Of a stretch of 64,000 bases of DNA, positions 24,301 to 34,125 are shown piece after piece. Each line of letters begins with the position of its first letter. Position 1 is the stretch's first letter. The translations under genes were made by a program, and so were the position numbers. The stretch lies in the NCBI GenBank assembly GCA_036925085.1, contig JAUPFP010000023.1:697001-761000 (forward strand), written 5' to 3'. The notes under the pieces are model-generated. The model was not told the DNA's origin. It saw only the letters and a list, made by a program, of their open reading frames with translations, and did not search any database. The DNA comes from Brachycybe producta (taxonomy: Eukaryota > Arthropoda > Diplopoda > Playtdesmida > Andrognathidae).

Positions 24301-27169
24301 TGTTCTTGCAAGGCCTATAACATATTTCAGAGAAAGATTTACAAATTAGACATAATCTTTTTTCAAGTAACCGTAAGTTGAAACTTGAAAATGTTTTAGA
24401 AACTAGAAGGGTAGCTCAATTATGTAAGGGTATGTGCATGTTACTATTTTTCAAAATAAGCTTTTTATATTAGTTTAAAATGACCTAAACTTTAAGCAGG
24501 CAATGAGCGTGTAATGAGGTGAACGATACTTTTTAATTTTTCTCTATAAATAGTTTATTTTGAAAGATATCAACATGAAACTACTCTTAAGTGATTTAAG
24601 TTTTCTTTCTAGTTTCTTAAACACTTTCTAGTTTCTCTTAATACTTCTTCTGAAAGACATTAATTGAAGTTCAATAGGAGTTGTTCAGAAATCATCTTAA
24701 CACGAAAAATTGTCCCATAAAGTATAAAAATTGTTTATTTTAACATAAAAAAAATATTAGGGTTCGTTAAATTTTGTGTTAATAGGTTTCTGCATATTTT
24801 AAAAAAATCAGAATACTTGAATTAAATCAATCTCTTCTCCATAATTTACTACAACATTTTCTTTTTTTTTTAAAGTTATCTGGGCTCTTTCAGTACACCG
24901 TTCGAGTCCTTACCGAAACGCAAGTACGATTCACGAACGTAGAACGCATAATACGATACAAGAATGCCCTCGAGTGGGAGGGCGCAAGGCGAAATTCTTT
25001 GCCGCCTGCACCACATGATTGGCCCTCAAAAGGTGAAATACTTTTTGAAAGTGTTCATTTGAGGTACCGTGAAGGTCTTCCGTTCGCTCTGACTAACCTC
25101 ACGTTCGGAATTCCGGCTGGGAAGAAGGTGGCCGTAATTGGACGAACCGGATCCGGAAAGTCTTCTATTGGCGTTGCTCTTTTTCGCTTGGTTGAACTAC
25201 AGCGCGGCCAAATCTTTATCGACGATCTCGATATTTCGGCTTTGCCACTGAATGATCTTAGATCGAGGATTTCTATGATTCCTCAGGATCCCGTTCTTTT
25301 CAAGGGAACCGTTCGTTATAATTTGGATCCTCTTAACACTCATGTGGATGAGGATATTTGGCAAGCGCTGGCTAAGGTGCAGCTCCATGAAAAGGTAGAA
25401 AACGTTCGTTAAATTCTACTTTTTTTTAGTAACAATATGTCGTTGTTCGTGTAATTGCAGGTTATGGGGTTGGAAAATCAGTTATCTTGTTCAGTGGCTG
25501 AAAATGGCAGTAACTTTTCAGTTGGCGAAAAACAGTTGATCTGTTTAGCACGTGCTTTACTAAGGAAAAGTCGTATCGTATTTTTCGACGAAGCGTTTTC
25601 TTCTGTGGATGTGCAAACACACAGCATGATCCAATCTTCAATTTCGAAGTCGTTTGTTGGCTGTACCATAATCACTGTTGTTCATAGGTTGCGCCACATC
25701 ATGAGTTTCGATTACGTGCTGGTCATGGATGATAGTCGGGTAGGAAACTTGGGATTTCTATTATACGTTTGTATTTGTGTGATAGGATGTTTTTTATCGA
25801 TGTGTTTCGGTCGCAAAGTGGTTCATGGTTGCACTTGAAAGTTGAAACCAATAACCAAAGTTGAGATTTTAAAATGTAGAAATTTTTAAAAAGAAAAAAT
25901 TGCCGTTTATGGCGAAAAAAAATAACACTAAACGAAATCAGGAATTTAAAACGTATTTCAGTTGGCTTGGAAGTTGTTTTTGGGCACCATACATGTGAAT
26001 TAGACTTTTTCTAGGAACAACATTAGGTCGGATCCACACTAAGCTGACAAAACACAAACAAAACAGAAACTCAGTGTTTCGAGACAAATTGGCTACAATA
26101 CTAAAACGTTTCTGCGACTTTTGTGGTTTTTTTTCATTGTCTGCAGTTTCACAAAAAATCCCATCACGTCGATAAGCATCAAGAGGTTTTTGTTTGGTCT
26201 GGGTACAACTGAACATTCTTTCAACTCTTGTCTGTGCAGGTGTGGACAGTTAGCATTAAAACAACAACAGAACTATGAAATGAAACACTTCAAAGCAACA
26301 CTAAAGACTATTGTTCACGTCTATGTAAATTGCTATAGAAACAAAACACATCATCCAATTTGTTTGAGCTGTGTCACATATTTGTTGTGGGTTTGTCTTG
26401 AGTACTGCTAACAGTTCTTTCAGTTTTGTTCTGTTTTCAGAAACTGCTTTTTTTCTCGCATTTTGTTGTGTTTTTGGCTTAAATTCGTGTTGCACGTTTT
26501 TCGGCTTGATGTGTGGACCCGGCCTTAGGTTCATTTTTCATCAACATTTCACAAAAAATATATTCACTTTTTTCGAAACTGTTATAAAAAGTTTCTTTTG
26601 TAAGATGTCATCATGTGAAAACTATTAACATTACCACCAATTATTCTAGTTTCTAAAACACTGAATTTTTTTGGAATGTCATTTTCGAAAAAAATTCGAC
26701 TGAAAAGTTGAAAACCCTAAATTTTTGTAGGATTACCATGGATTGAGGGATTCAACTATTCAGTCAACTTATTATCTATTAAAAGTAGTATAAAACAGAA
26801 ATTAAATTGAATAAAACATCGAAGAACTAAAAAATCTCAACAAAAACAAACATAAAAGTCTCAATAAAAAGTGCAAAATCGGAATGTGAACATCATTTTC
26901 GAGACTTCGATAATAGAACCGCTTTTCTTTTCTGGCCAAAACCGTCGTTTTAATGTTGAGTGAAATTGCAAATGAAGCAAATATTCAAATGTTTGTTATT
27001 TTGTGAAATTTGCATAAAATCACAACAATGTGGATGATTGATTGATATTTGATTTCTTTTTCAGGTGGTAGAATTTGGGTCTCCAAGTGAATTGAGTGAG
27101 CTTCCAAAGTCGTTGTTTTCGGTTTTGATATCTTCTGAACAACATGGCGATGCTGGATTTTCTTCGTAA
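15397..27169 (+). CDS. ABCC5: ABCC5/MRP5-like ABC transporter, 16 exons, 1471 aa
   Basis: ATP-driven exporter of organic anions and cyclic nucleotides in the ABCC (MRP) family, expected in the plasma or endomembrane. Exons: 15397-15581, 15663-15845, 15981-16524, 18987-19223, 19285-19369, 19449-19597, 19666-19773, 19920-20270, 20564-21110, 21729-22003, 22076-22324, 23123-23252, 23319-23788, 24876-25394, 25461-25739, 27065-27169. Every junction is GT-AG and phase-consistent. Total 1471 codons; human ABCC5 has 1437. Transmembrane domain 1 is about 140-500. NBD1 has Walker A GPVGSGKSS (598-606), signature LSGGQQQR (688-695) and Walker B IYLLDD (708-713). Transmembrane domain 2 is about 855-1200. 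NBD2 has GRTGSGKSS (1260-1268), FSVGEKQ (1363-1369), FFDE (1386-1388 end) and H-loop His1419. No MRP1-type N-terminal extra membrane domain is present, as expected for ABCC5. One oddity: the NBD1 H-loop reads VTRRPQ, so the usual His is Arg745. The start is the first ATG in frame (context AAAATGG). Closest family is ABCC5; ABCC11/12-type relatives cannot be fully excluded. Confidence 0.95.
15979..15986 (+). promoter_or_regulatory. Tandem NAGNAG splice acceptor at ABCC5 exon 3
   Basis: The exon 3 acceptor reads TTCAGCAGAGAT. Splicing at the first AG gives Asn-Arg-Asp; splicing three bases later gives Lys-Asp. Both keep the frame, so the site could produce two isoforms differing by one residue just before the first transmembrane domain. 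Confidence 0.6.
16525..18986 (+). other. ABCC5 intron 3 (2.46 kb), non-coding
   Basis: AT-rich intron without a recognisable gene. It includes a family A right-end fragment (18174-18245). Confidence 0.7.
18174..18245 (+). mobile_element. Family A right-end fragment
   Basis: CCTTCTAGTTTCTAAAACAC followed by TTCAAGTTTCTCTTTAGC and CCAGAAAGACAGAAATAACC matches the right end of family A copies such as 24605-24660. The rest of the element is absent. Confidence 0.55.
22575..23045 (+). repeat. Degenerate ~20-bp minisatellite in ABCC5 intron 11
   Basis: Roughly 23 imperfect units of the type ACTTCCGATTCCCACACGTA. Two adjacent units near 22808-22850 are identical (TTCCGATTCAAAGACGTATT). Most of the intron is made of this array, and it ends about 75 bp before the exon 12 acceptor. 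Confidence 0.75.
24375..24710 (+). mobile_element. Foldback family A copy in ABCC5 intron 13
   Basis: Well-preserved palindromic copy. TTTTAGAAACTAGAAGGGTAG and CATGTTACTATTTTTCAAAATAAG lie on the left, TTTGAAAGATATCAACATG and TTCTAGTTTCTTAAACAC on the right. The centre is near 24500. Confidence 0.8.
26024..26527. mobile_element. MITE family D in ABCC5 intron 15
   Basis: The left end TTAGGTCGGATCCACACTAAG and the right end (complement of TAAGGCCGGGTCCACACATC) form imperfect terminal inverted repeats. The interior has no gene-like frame. A sister copy is at 41181-41635 with ends GAGGCTGGGTCCCACATCAAG and CTTGATGTGGACCCGGCCTAA. Confidence 0.75.
26528..26715 (+). mobile_element. Family A right-half fragment in ABCC5 intron 15
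   Basis: AAAAAGTTTCTTTTGTAAGATG, then TCATCATGTGAAAAC and TTCTAGTTTCTAAAACAC, correspond to the right arm of family A. It directly follows the family D element. Confidence 0.6.
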
Positions 27170-27660
27170 TCACTGGCATTCGCTTTGCACGCTGTACGTT
27201 ATTTTATATTGTTGCACATTCGAGTACTTCATTTAAATTCATCTGAAAACGAACTTAAAACTTGAAAGTAAAATCTTTCAGAGTGATAACGTAACTATGT
27301 TTTTTGTAAGATTTAGGAACATTGAAATGATTTTCTGCATTGAAAACCATTTGCAGAGTAAATCTTTTGACTTCTCTTTTTTAACTCGATATTTATGAGC
27401 TCGTGTTTGTCTAGAAGAGAACGTAATTATCAGAGAAATTAGCTGAGGGTGGAAGAGAGGCTAGCTATAGGCCAAATGGCTGAATTCTGTGTTTAGGTGG
27501 ATTCTCTTCCATGTATGCATTGTGCAGATTTACTTTATCACAACAAAATGATCTCTTAAAACACCTTAAGAGCTATGCTGTATTTCTTGTACCTTGGAAC
27601 TGTGTAATGTGTCGTACAGATATGTGACTAACACATGAGGAATAAAGCATCAGTAAAAAA
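27170..27660 (+). other. ABCC5 3' UTR
   Basis: Sequence between the TAA stop and the first good poly(A) signal. No further exon-like sequence is seen. Confidence 0.55.
27641..27646 (+). promoter_or_regulatory. Candidate ABCC5 poly(A) signal AATAAA
   Basis: AATAAA about 470 nt after the stop codon, followed within 15 nt by an A run (27655-27661). Confidence 0.6.
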
Positions 27661-28476
27661 ACGATTTGATGTTTTTAGAATTACCTGCTGTAGGTTATGC
27701 AGTGGAAACCGCTTAACACGAAACTGAAGGAACCAGAAATAATTTTACGAACTTAAGTTTTACAATATTTTTTTATTCTAAAACGAATAATGCAAACCTT
27801 TTTTCATATTTAAAACTTGCATCTTTTTTCTGCTTTTTTTAAAAATCTCGATTGCATGTGAAGGGCTACGCCTAAAATGATCAGTCATTCCAGTCCAGTC
27901 GCAAGGTTCACAAATAAGGGGTAAAGTAATAAATTGCGTGTATTCATGCTTGAGAACTATTTATTGAACAAAACAAAGTTTAGGATTTCTCATGAAAAAT
28001 TAAAATCATTTTTATAAAAAAGACATGGACATTGATCAATTTCCCCAGTTACTTTCACTGAAAAAGCATCAATATGTGGGTCATCTGCAAACTCTCTATA
28101 TTTTAAGTTGTTGGGAATGGGTAAAATATTTTTGCCTCAATGATGACCAAAAATTGTGAAAAATGAACACATAAAAAGAGTAAACATTATTTCTCAACCT
28201 CATGTTTTGCAGTGACTATCGATTGGACTCATTTTGCACGTTTTTGCATAGACCTGGATTGTTCTTAGGCGAACCCCCATTTCTTAGACCCTTATTTTTA
28301 TAAAGACCATGACTTTTTGATCAGAGTTATTAATCACCACGATTTAAATCTGTAGGTAAATAAGCTACATTATGGCGCAACCTGCCAACTTCTCACCAAA
28401 AGTGGACCATGATCGTTTTTAGTCATAACCCTTCATATATTATTACATTTAATAATATGTAATATTTATGCTTTGT
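27661..28476. other. Non-coding DNA between ABCC5 and the repeat block
   Basis: AT-rich; no gene or clear element is recognised. Confidence 0.5.
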
Positions 28477-28722
28477 GTACTAGCTTTTGTACCCGGCTTT
28501 GCCCAGGTATTAAACTTTCAGATTAATTTCTCTGAAAAAGATCAAAGAATATTGGTGCTAAGATGTGGCAACTGTGAAAAAAATCCGCACCCTTTGCACA
28601 GCCAACCAAAAAAATTCTGCAGCTTTATATACACTTCTGCAGGTTCCTAGAATTCCACACCTCTTCAAAAATACATTATTTATGTGTTGGTATGGAATTC
28701 CGCAGAGGTGCATTGTCTGTCT

Positions 28723-29195
28723 CAGTGGTCGCCAAACTTTGAAGCCAATGAGCAACCGTACTGCTCCTAAATCTTACTGTGAGCTACACCAAAAGAAACC
28801 AGGAAAAAGTTTTTTTTTATAAATCACACATTGAAAATTTATTGCCTACAAACATACATTTCTAGTAAATATTAAATCCAATTAACAAAATTGTTTATTA
28901 CAATATAATAAATATATCAACAAGATTGTAAGAACAAAATTATTTGCATCTGACATTTAAGTTTAATGAGAAGGATGGCACTCTTTTTTGTCATTTTTTG
29001 ATGTTAGTGTTAGATTTGATGTACGTGTGAAAAACATGACAGACATAACCTCACTCAACTGAGATCTCCTCTGAGATGCATTAGTGACTAGTCACTAGTG
29101 CATCTCAGGTTAGCCAACCCAAGCGTGACTGCGATCTACCTAAAATTTCCCCGAGAGCTACCAGTAGCTCGCGATTGACGGTTTGGCGACCTCTG
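28723..29195. mobile_element. 473-bp non-autonomous hAT element inside E1
   Basis: Ends are CAGTGGTCGCCAAAC and the complement of CAGAGGTCGCCAAAC. The flanks GTCTGTCT (28715-28722) and GTCTATCT (29196-29203) form an 8-bp target duplication with one mismatch. The sister copy of E1 has the uninterrupted site GTATATCT near 43849, which is the empty site. The element contains a 38-bp near-perfect palindrome at 29071-29108 and no transposase frame. Confidence 0.9.
29071..29108. repeat. 38-bp near-perfect palindrome
   Basis: Starts CTGAGATGCATTAGTGAC, centred on GACTAGTC, and closes with the complement, with one mismatched pair. It lies inside the hAT element. Confidence 0.8.
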
Positions 29196-29394
29196 GTCTA
29201 TCTTAAGGCGTTGAAACTATTTTCCCCGTTTCGGGTTCCCAATATTTTAAAAATATTTTTGAACTATCGATAGTGACCTCTTCGATTTCACTATCAATGT
29301 CAATATCGATATTTAGTTTGCGAGGTCCCATCCTGATTGCCTATATAAGAAAATGCGCACCACGTGTAAAACTCGGGAAGGGAATGACGTAGCG

Positions 29395-29480
29395 AGCTGA
29401 AAATAGTTGCATTAACTTTTAAAAATACCAAAAAAAATAACCTGTGCAAATTTCAAAAGCCTTTGATGTGCAAAGAAAAT
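29395..29480 (+). repeat. Satellite leader, copy 1
   Basis: End segment of E1 (GAGCTGAAAATAGTTGCATT through TGTGCAAAGAAAAT) directly before the satellite. Copy 2 at 30183-30275 has the same order and again runs into TCCATTTTCTCCGCC. Confidence 0.8.
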
Positions 29481-32400
29481 TGTCCATTTTCTCCGCCATT
29501 TTGCATCCATTATTGTCGCCATTTTGCGTCCATTTTCTCCGCCATTTTGCGTCCATTATTGTCGCCATTTCGCGTCCATTTTCGCCGCCATTTTGTGTCC
29601 ATTTTTGCCGCCGTTTTGCGGCCATTTTCGCTGCCATTTTTTTTTTGTCCATTTTCGTCGCCATTTTGTGTCCATTTTCGCCACCATTTTTTGTCCATTT
29701 TCGCCACCATTTTTTTGTCCATTTTCGCCATCATTTTTTGTCCATTTTGTGCATTTTCGCCACTATTTTGGGTCCGTTAGTCGCCGCCATTTAGTATCCA
29801 TTTTGGCCGCCATTTTGTGTCCATTTTCGCCACCATTTTTTGTCCATTTTTGCCACCATTTTTTTGTCCATTTTCGCCACCATATTTTTTTGTCCATTTT
29901 CGCCACCATTTTTTTTTGTTCATTTTTGTTGCAATTTTGTGCATTTTCGCCACTATTTTCTGTCCATTTTTCCGCCATCTTGGTTCCATTTTCGCCGCCA
30001 ACTTGTGTCCATTTTTCGCCGCCATCTTGTGTCCATTTTCGCCGCCATCTTGTGTCCATTTTCGCCGCCATCTTGTGTCCATTTTCGCCGCCATCTTGTG
30101 TCAATTCTGGCTTCCGTTTTGTATCTTTTCTTGCCTCCATTTTGTGTCCATTTTTCGCCATCGATAGTGACCTCTTCGATTTCAGCGAGCTGAAAATAGT
30201 TGCATTAACTTTTAAAATTCCGAAAAAATAACCTGTGCAAATTTCAAAAGCCTTTTGATGTGCAAAGAAAATTATGTCCATTTTCTCCGCCATTTTGCGT
30301 CCATTATTGTCGCCATTTCGCGTCCATTTTGTGGCCATTTTTTTTGTCCATTTCGTTGCCATTTTGTGCATTTTCGCCACTATTTTGTGTCGATTTTCAG
30401 CGCCATTTGGCGTCCATTTTCAGTGCCATTTTTGTCCATTTTTCACGCTGATTTGTCCATTTTCGGCGCCATTTTGTGTCCATTTTCGCCGCCATTTTGT
30501 GTCCATATTGGGTCCATTTTTTGCCGCCATTTTGTGTCCATTTTTGGCGCCATTTTGTGTCCATTTTTAAACATCGTTTTGTGTACATTTTCGCCGCCAT
30601 TTTGTGTTCATTTTTCATCGCCATTTTGTGTTCATTTTTGCCGCCATTTTGTGTTCATTTTCGTCAATATTTTGTCCATTTTCGGCGCCATTTTGTGTAT
30701 CTTCGGCGCCATTTTGTGTCCATTGTCGCCGCCATTTTGTGTTCATTTTCGGCGCCATTTTGTGTTCATTTTCGGCGCCATTTTGTGTTTATTTTCGCCG
30801 CCATTTTGTGTACAGTTTTGCAACCATTTGTGTCCATTTTCGGCGCCATATTGTGGTCCATTTTTGGCGCCATTTTTTGGTTCTTTTTCGCTGCCATTGT
30901 GTCCATTTTTGCCGCCATTTTGTGTCCATTTTTGCCGCCATTTTGTGTCCATTTTTACCATCTTTTTGTGTCCATTTTTCGCCGCCATTTTATGTTCATT
31001 TTCGCAGCCATTTTGTGTCCATTTTTGCCGCCATTTTGTGTCCATTTCCGGCTCAATATTGTGTCCATTTTCGGTACCATTTTGTGTCCATTTTTGCCAC
31101 CATTTTGTGTCTATTTTCCCCGCCATTTTGTGTCCATTTTTGTCGCCATTTTGTGTCCATTTTTGCCGACATTTTGTATCTATTTTTAACTCCATTTTGT
31201 GTCCATTTTCTCCGCCATTTTGCGTCCATTATTGTCGCCATTTCGCGTCCATTTTCGCCGCCATTTTGTGTCCATTTTTGCCGCCGTTTTGCGGCCATTT
31301 TTTTTGTACATTTTCGTCGCCATTTTGTGCATTTTCGCCACTATTTTGGGTCCGTTTTCGGCGCCATTTTGTATCTATTTTTGGCTCCATTTTGTGTCCA
31401 TTTTCTCCGCCATTTTGCGTCCATTATTGTCACCATTTTTTGTCCATTTTCGCCATCATTTTTTGTCCATTTTGTGCATTTTCGCCACTATTTTGGGTCC
31501 GTTTTCCGCCGCCATTTAGTATCCATTTTGGCCACCATTTTGTGTCCATTTTCGCCACCATTTTTTGTCCATTTTCGCCACCATTTTTTTTGTCCATTTT
31601 CGCCACCATTTTTTTTTGTCCCATTTTCGCCACCATTTTTTTTGTCCATTTTTGTCGCAATTTGGTGCATTTTCGCCACTATTTTGTGTCCGTTTTCGCC
31701 GCCATTTTGTATCCATTTTCGCCGCCATTTTGTGTCCATTCGCGGCGCCATTTTGTGTCCATTTTCGTTGCTATTTTGGTGTCCATTATCGTCACCATTT
31801 TGTGTCCATTTTCGCCGCTATTTTGTCCATTTTGGCGCCATTTTTGCCGCTATTTTTGTCCATTTTTTGCCGCCATTTTGTGTACATTTTCGCCGCCATT
31901 TTCTGTCCATTTTTCCGCCATCTTGGTTCCATTTTCGCCACCATACTTGTGTCCCATTTTCGCCGCCCATCTTGTGTCCATTTTCGCCGCCATCTTGTGT
32001 CAATTCTGGCTTCCGTTTTGTATCTTTTCTTGCCTCCATTTTGTGTCCATTTTTACCATCGTTTTGTGTCCATTTTCGCCGCCATTTTGTGTTCATTTTC
32101 ATCGCCATTTTGTGTTCATTTTTGCCGCCATTTTGTGTTTATTTTTCGCCGCCATTTTGTGTTCATTTTTCGTCAATATTTTGTCCATTTTCGGCGCCAT
32201 TTTGTGTATTTTCCGGCGCCATTTTGTGTCCATTTTCGCCGCCATTTTGTGTTCATTTTCGGCGCCATTTTGTGTTTATTTTCGCCGCCATTTTGTGTAC
32301 AGTTTTGCAACCATTTGTGTCCATTTTTGCCGCCATTTTTTGTGTCCATTTTTGGCGCCATTTTTTTGGTTCTTTTTCGCTGCCATTGTGTCCATTTTTG

Positions 32401-33612
32401 CCGCCATTTTGTGTCTTGTTTCGGCTCTCATTTTCCGCCGCCATTTTGGGTCCATTTTTGCCGCCATTTTGTGTCCATTTTTGGCGCCATTTTGTGTCCA
32501 TTTTTACCATCGTTTTGTGTCCATTTCCTTCGCCGCCATTTTGTGTTCATTTTCATCGCCATTTTGTGTTCATTTTTGCCGCCATTTTGTGTTTATTTTC
32601 GCCGCCATTTTGTGTTCATTTTCGTCAATATTTTGTCCATTTTCGGCGCCATTTTGTGTATTTTCGGCGCCATTTTGTGTCCATTTTCGCCGCCATTTTG
32701 TGTTTATTTTCGCCGCCATTTTGTGTACAGTTTTGCAACCATTTGTGTCCATTTTTGCCGCCATTTTGTGTCCATTTTTGGCGCCCATTTTTTGGTTCTT
32801 TTTCGCTGCCATTGTGTCCCATTTTTGCCGCCATTTTGTGTCTTGTTTCGGCTCCATTTTCGCCGCCATTTTGGGTCCATTTTTGCCCGCCATTTTGTGT
32901 CCATTTTTGGCGCCATTTTGTGTCCATTTTTTACCATCGTTTTGTGTCCATTTTCGCCGCCATTTTGTGTTCATTTTCATCGCCATTTTGTGTTCATTTT
33001 TGCCGCCATTTTGTGTTTATTTTCGCCGCCATTTTGTGTTCATTTTCGTCAATATTTTTGTCCATTTTCGGCGCCATTTTGTGTATTTTCGGCGCCATTT
33101 TGTGTCCATTTTCGCCGCCATTTTGTGTTTATTTTCGCCGCCATTTTGTGTACAGTTTTGCAACCATTTGTGTCCATTTTTGCCGCCATTTTGTGTCCAT
33201 TTTTTGGCGCCATTTTTTGGTTCTTTTTCGCCTGCCATTGTGTCCATTTTTGCCGCCATTTTGTGTCTTGTTTCTTGTGTCCATTTTCGGCACCATTTTT
33301 ACCATCTTTTTGTGTCCATTTTCGCCGCCATTTTATGTTCATTTTCGCAGCCATTTTGTGTCCATTTTTGCCGCCATTTTGTGTCCATTTTAGCCGCCAT
33401 TTTGTATCTATTTTTGGCTCCATTTTGTGTCTATTTTCGCCGCCATTTTGTATCTATTTTTGGCGCCATTTTGTGTCTATTTTCGGCGCCATTTGGCGTC
33501 CATTTTCGGCGCCATTTTTGTGTCCATTTTCGGCGCCATTGTGTAGTTTTGCAACTATTTGTGTCCATTTTCGCCGCCATTTTGTGTCCATTTTTTGTCC
33601 ATTTTCATCTTT
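29470..33612 (+). repeat. Satellite of ~21-bp units with CGCCATTTTG core (YY1-motif-like)
   Basis: About 4.1 kb of tandem units of the form TTTTGTGTCCATTTTCGCCG with CCA variants; length and period imply roughly 200 units. The core GCCGCCATTTTG equals the known YY1 binding consensus. Variants (GGCGCC, GCCACC, GTCGCC) are intermixed. A higher-order repeat is visible: TACAGTTTTGCAACCATTTG recurs at 32298, 32726 and 33151 (spacing 428 and 425 bp), with an older copy at 30811. Because the unit is near 21 bp and lacks stops on this strand, all three plus frames stay open for hundreds of codons. These are not genes. Confidence 0.95.
30165..30280 (+). repeat. Satellite leader, copy 2, inside the array
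   Basis: Starts near GATAGTGACCTCTTCGATTT, skips to GCGAGCTGAAAATAGTTGC, and runs to GTGCAAAGAAAATTATGTCC. It shows that leader plus satellite was duplicated as a unit. Confidence 0.8.
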
Positions 33613-33712
33613 NNNNNNNNNNNNNNNNNNNNNNNNNNNNNNNNNNNNNNNNNNNNNNNNNNNNNNNNNNNNNNNNNNNNNNNNNNNNNNNNNNNNNNNN
33701 NNNNNNNNNNNN
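33613..33712. other. Assembly gap, 100 N
   Basis: Exactly 100 N between the CGCCATTTTG satellite and the polypurine tract. This is a conventional placeholder length, so the true distance is unknown. Confidence 0.98.
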
Positions 33713-34125
33713 GGAGGAAAAAGGGGGAAAAATGGGAGGGAAATGAGGAAAAAATAGGGGGAAAAGGGGAAAAAGGGTAGGAAAAAGGGGGAAAAAGAGG
33801 GGGGAAAAGGGGGGAAAAAAGGGGGAAAAAGGGAAAAAAGGGAGGAAAGAAGAGGGGGAAAAGGGGAGAAAAAAAGGGGAAAAAGGGGGAAAAAAGGGGG
33901 AAAAGGGGGAAGGGAAGAAAGAGAGGGAAGGGAAGAAAGGGGGGGGGGAAGGGAAGAAAAGGGGGGGGGAGGGGAGAAAAAAGGGGGGAAAAATGGGAGA
34001 AAAAAATGGGGGGAAAAATGGAAAAAAAATGGAAAACGGAAAAAATGAGAAAAAATGGGGAAAAAATGGGAAAAAAATGGGAAAAAATGGAACAAAATGG
34101 GAAAAAATGGAAAAAAATGGAAAAA
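33713..34125 (+). repeat. Polypurine tract (G/A blocks)
   Basis: More than 400 bp of almost uninterrupted purines on the plus strand, in blocks of 2-9 G alternating with 3-7 A, with a few T from about 33980. It adjoins the assembly gap. Confidence 0.95.

Larger units (their letters stand above)
28477..29480 (+). mobile_element. Dispersed element E1, interrupted by a hAT insertion
   Basis: Begins TACTAGCTTTTGTACCCGGC and ends at GATGTGCAAAGAAAAT, exactly where the CGCCATTTTG satellite starts. A related copy lies inverted at 43487-44090 without the satellite. Internally the two share CTCTGAAAAAGATCAAAGAA and GTTGCATTAACTT-type blocks and a GATATCGAT-rich segment. No coding frame is recognised, so its class (for example a retroelement 3' end) is undecided. 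Confidence 0.7.

Noticed and set aside
29419-33423. Minus-strand open frames with KWRQKWTQNG repeats
   Set aside because: Reverse-strand reading of the same satellite; no independent support.
29524-33757. Very long plus-strand open frames (up to about 1160 codons) with FAAILCPFSPPFCVHF-like repeats
   Set aside because: All three plus frames are open at once because the satellite unit is near 21 bp and has no stop words on this strand. The longest runs through the N gap. No start context, domain or splice structure.
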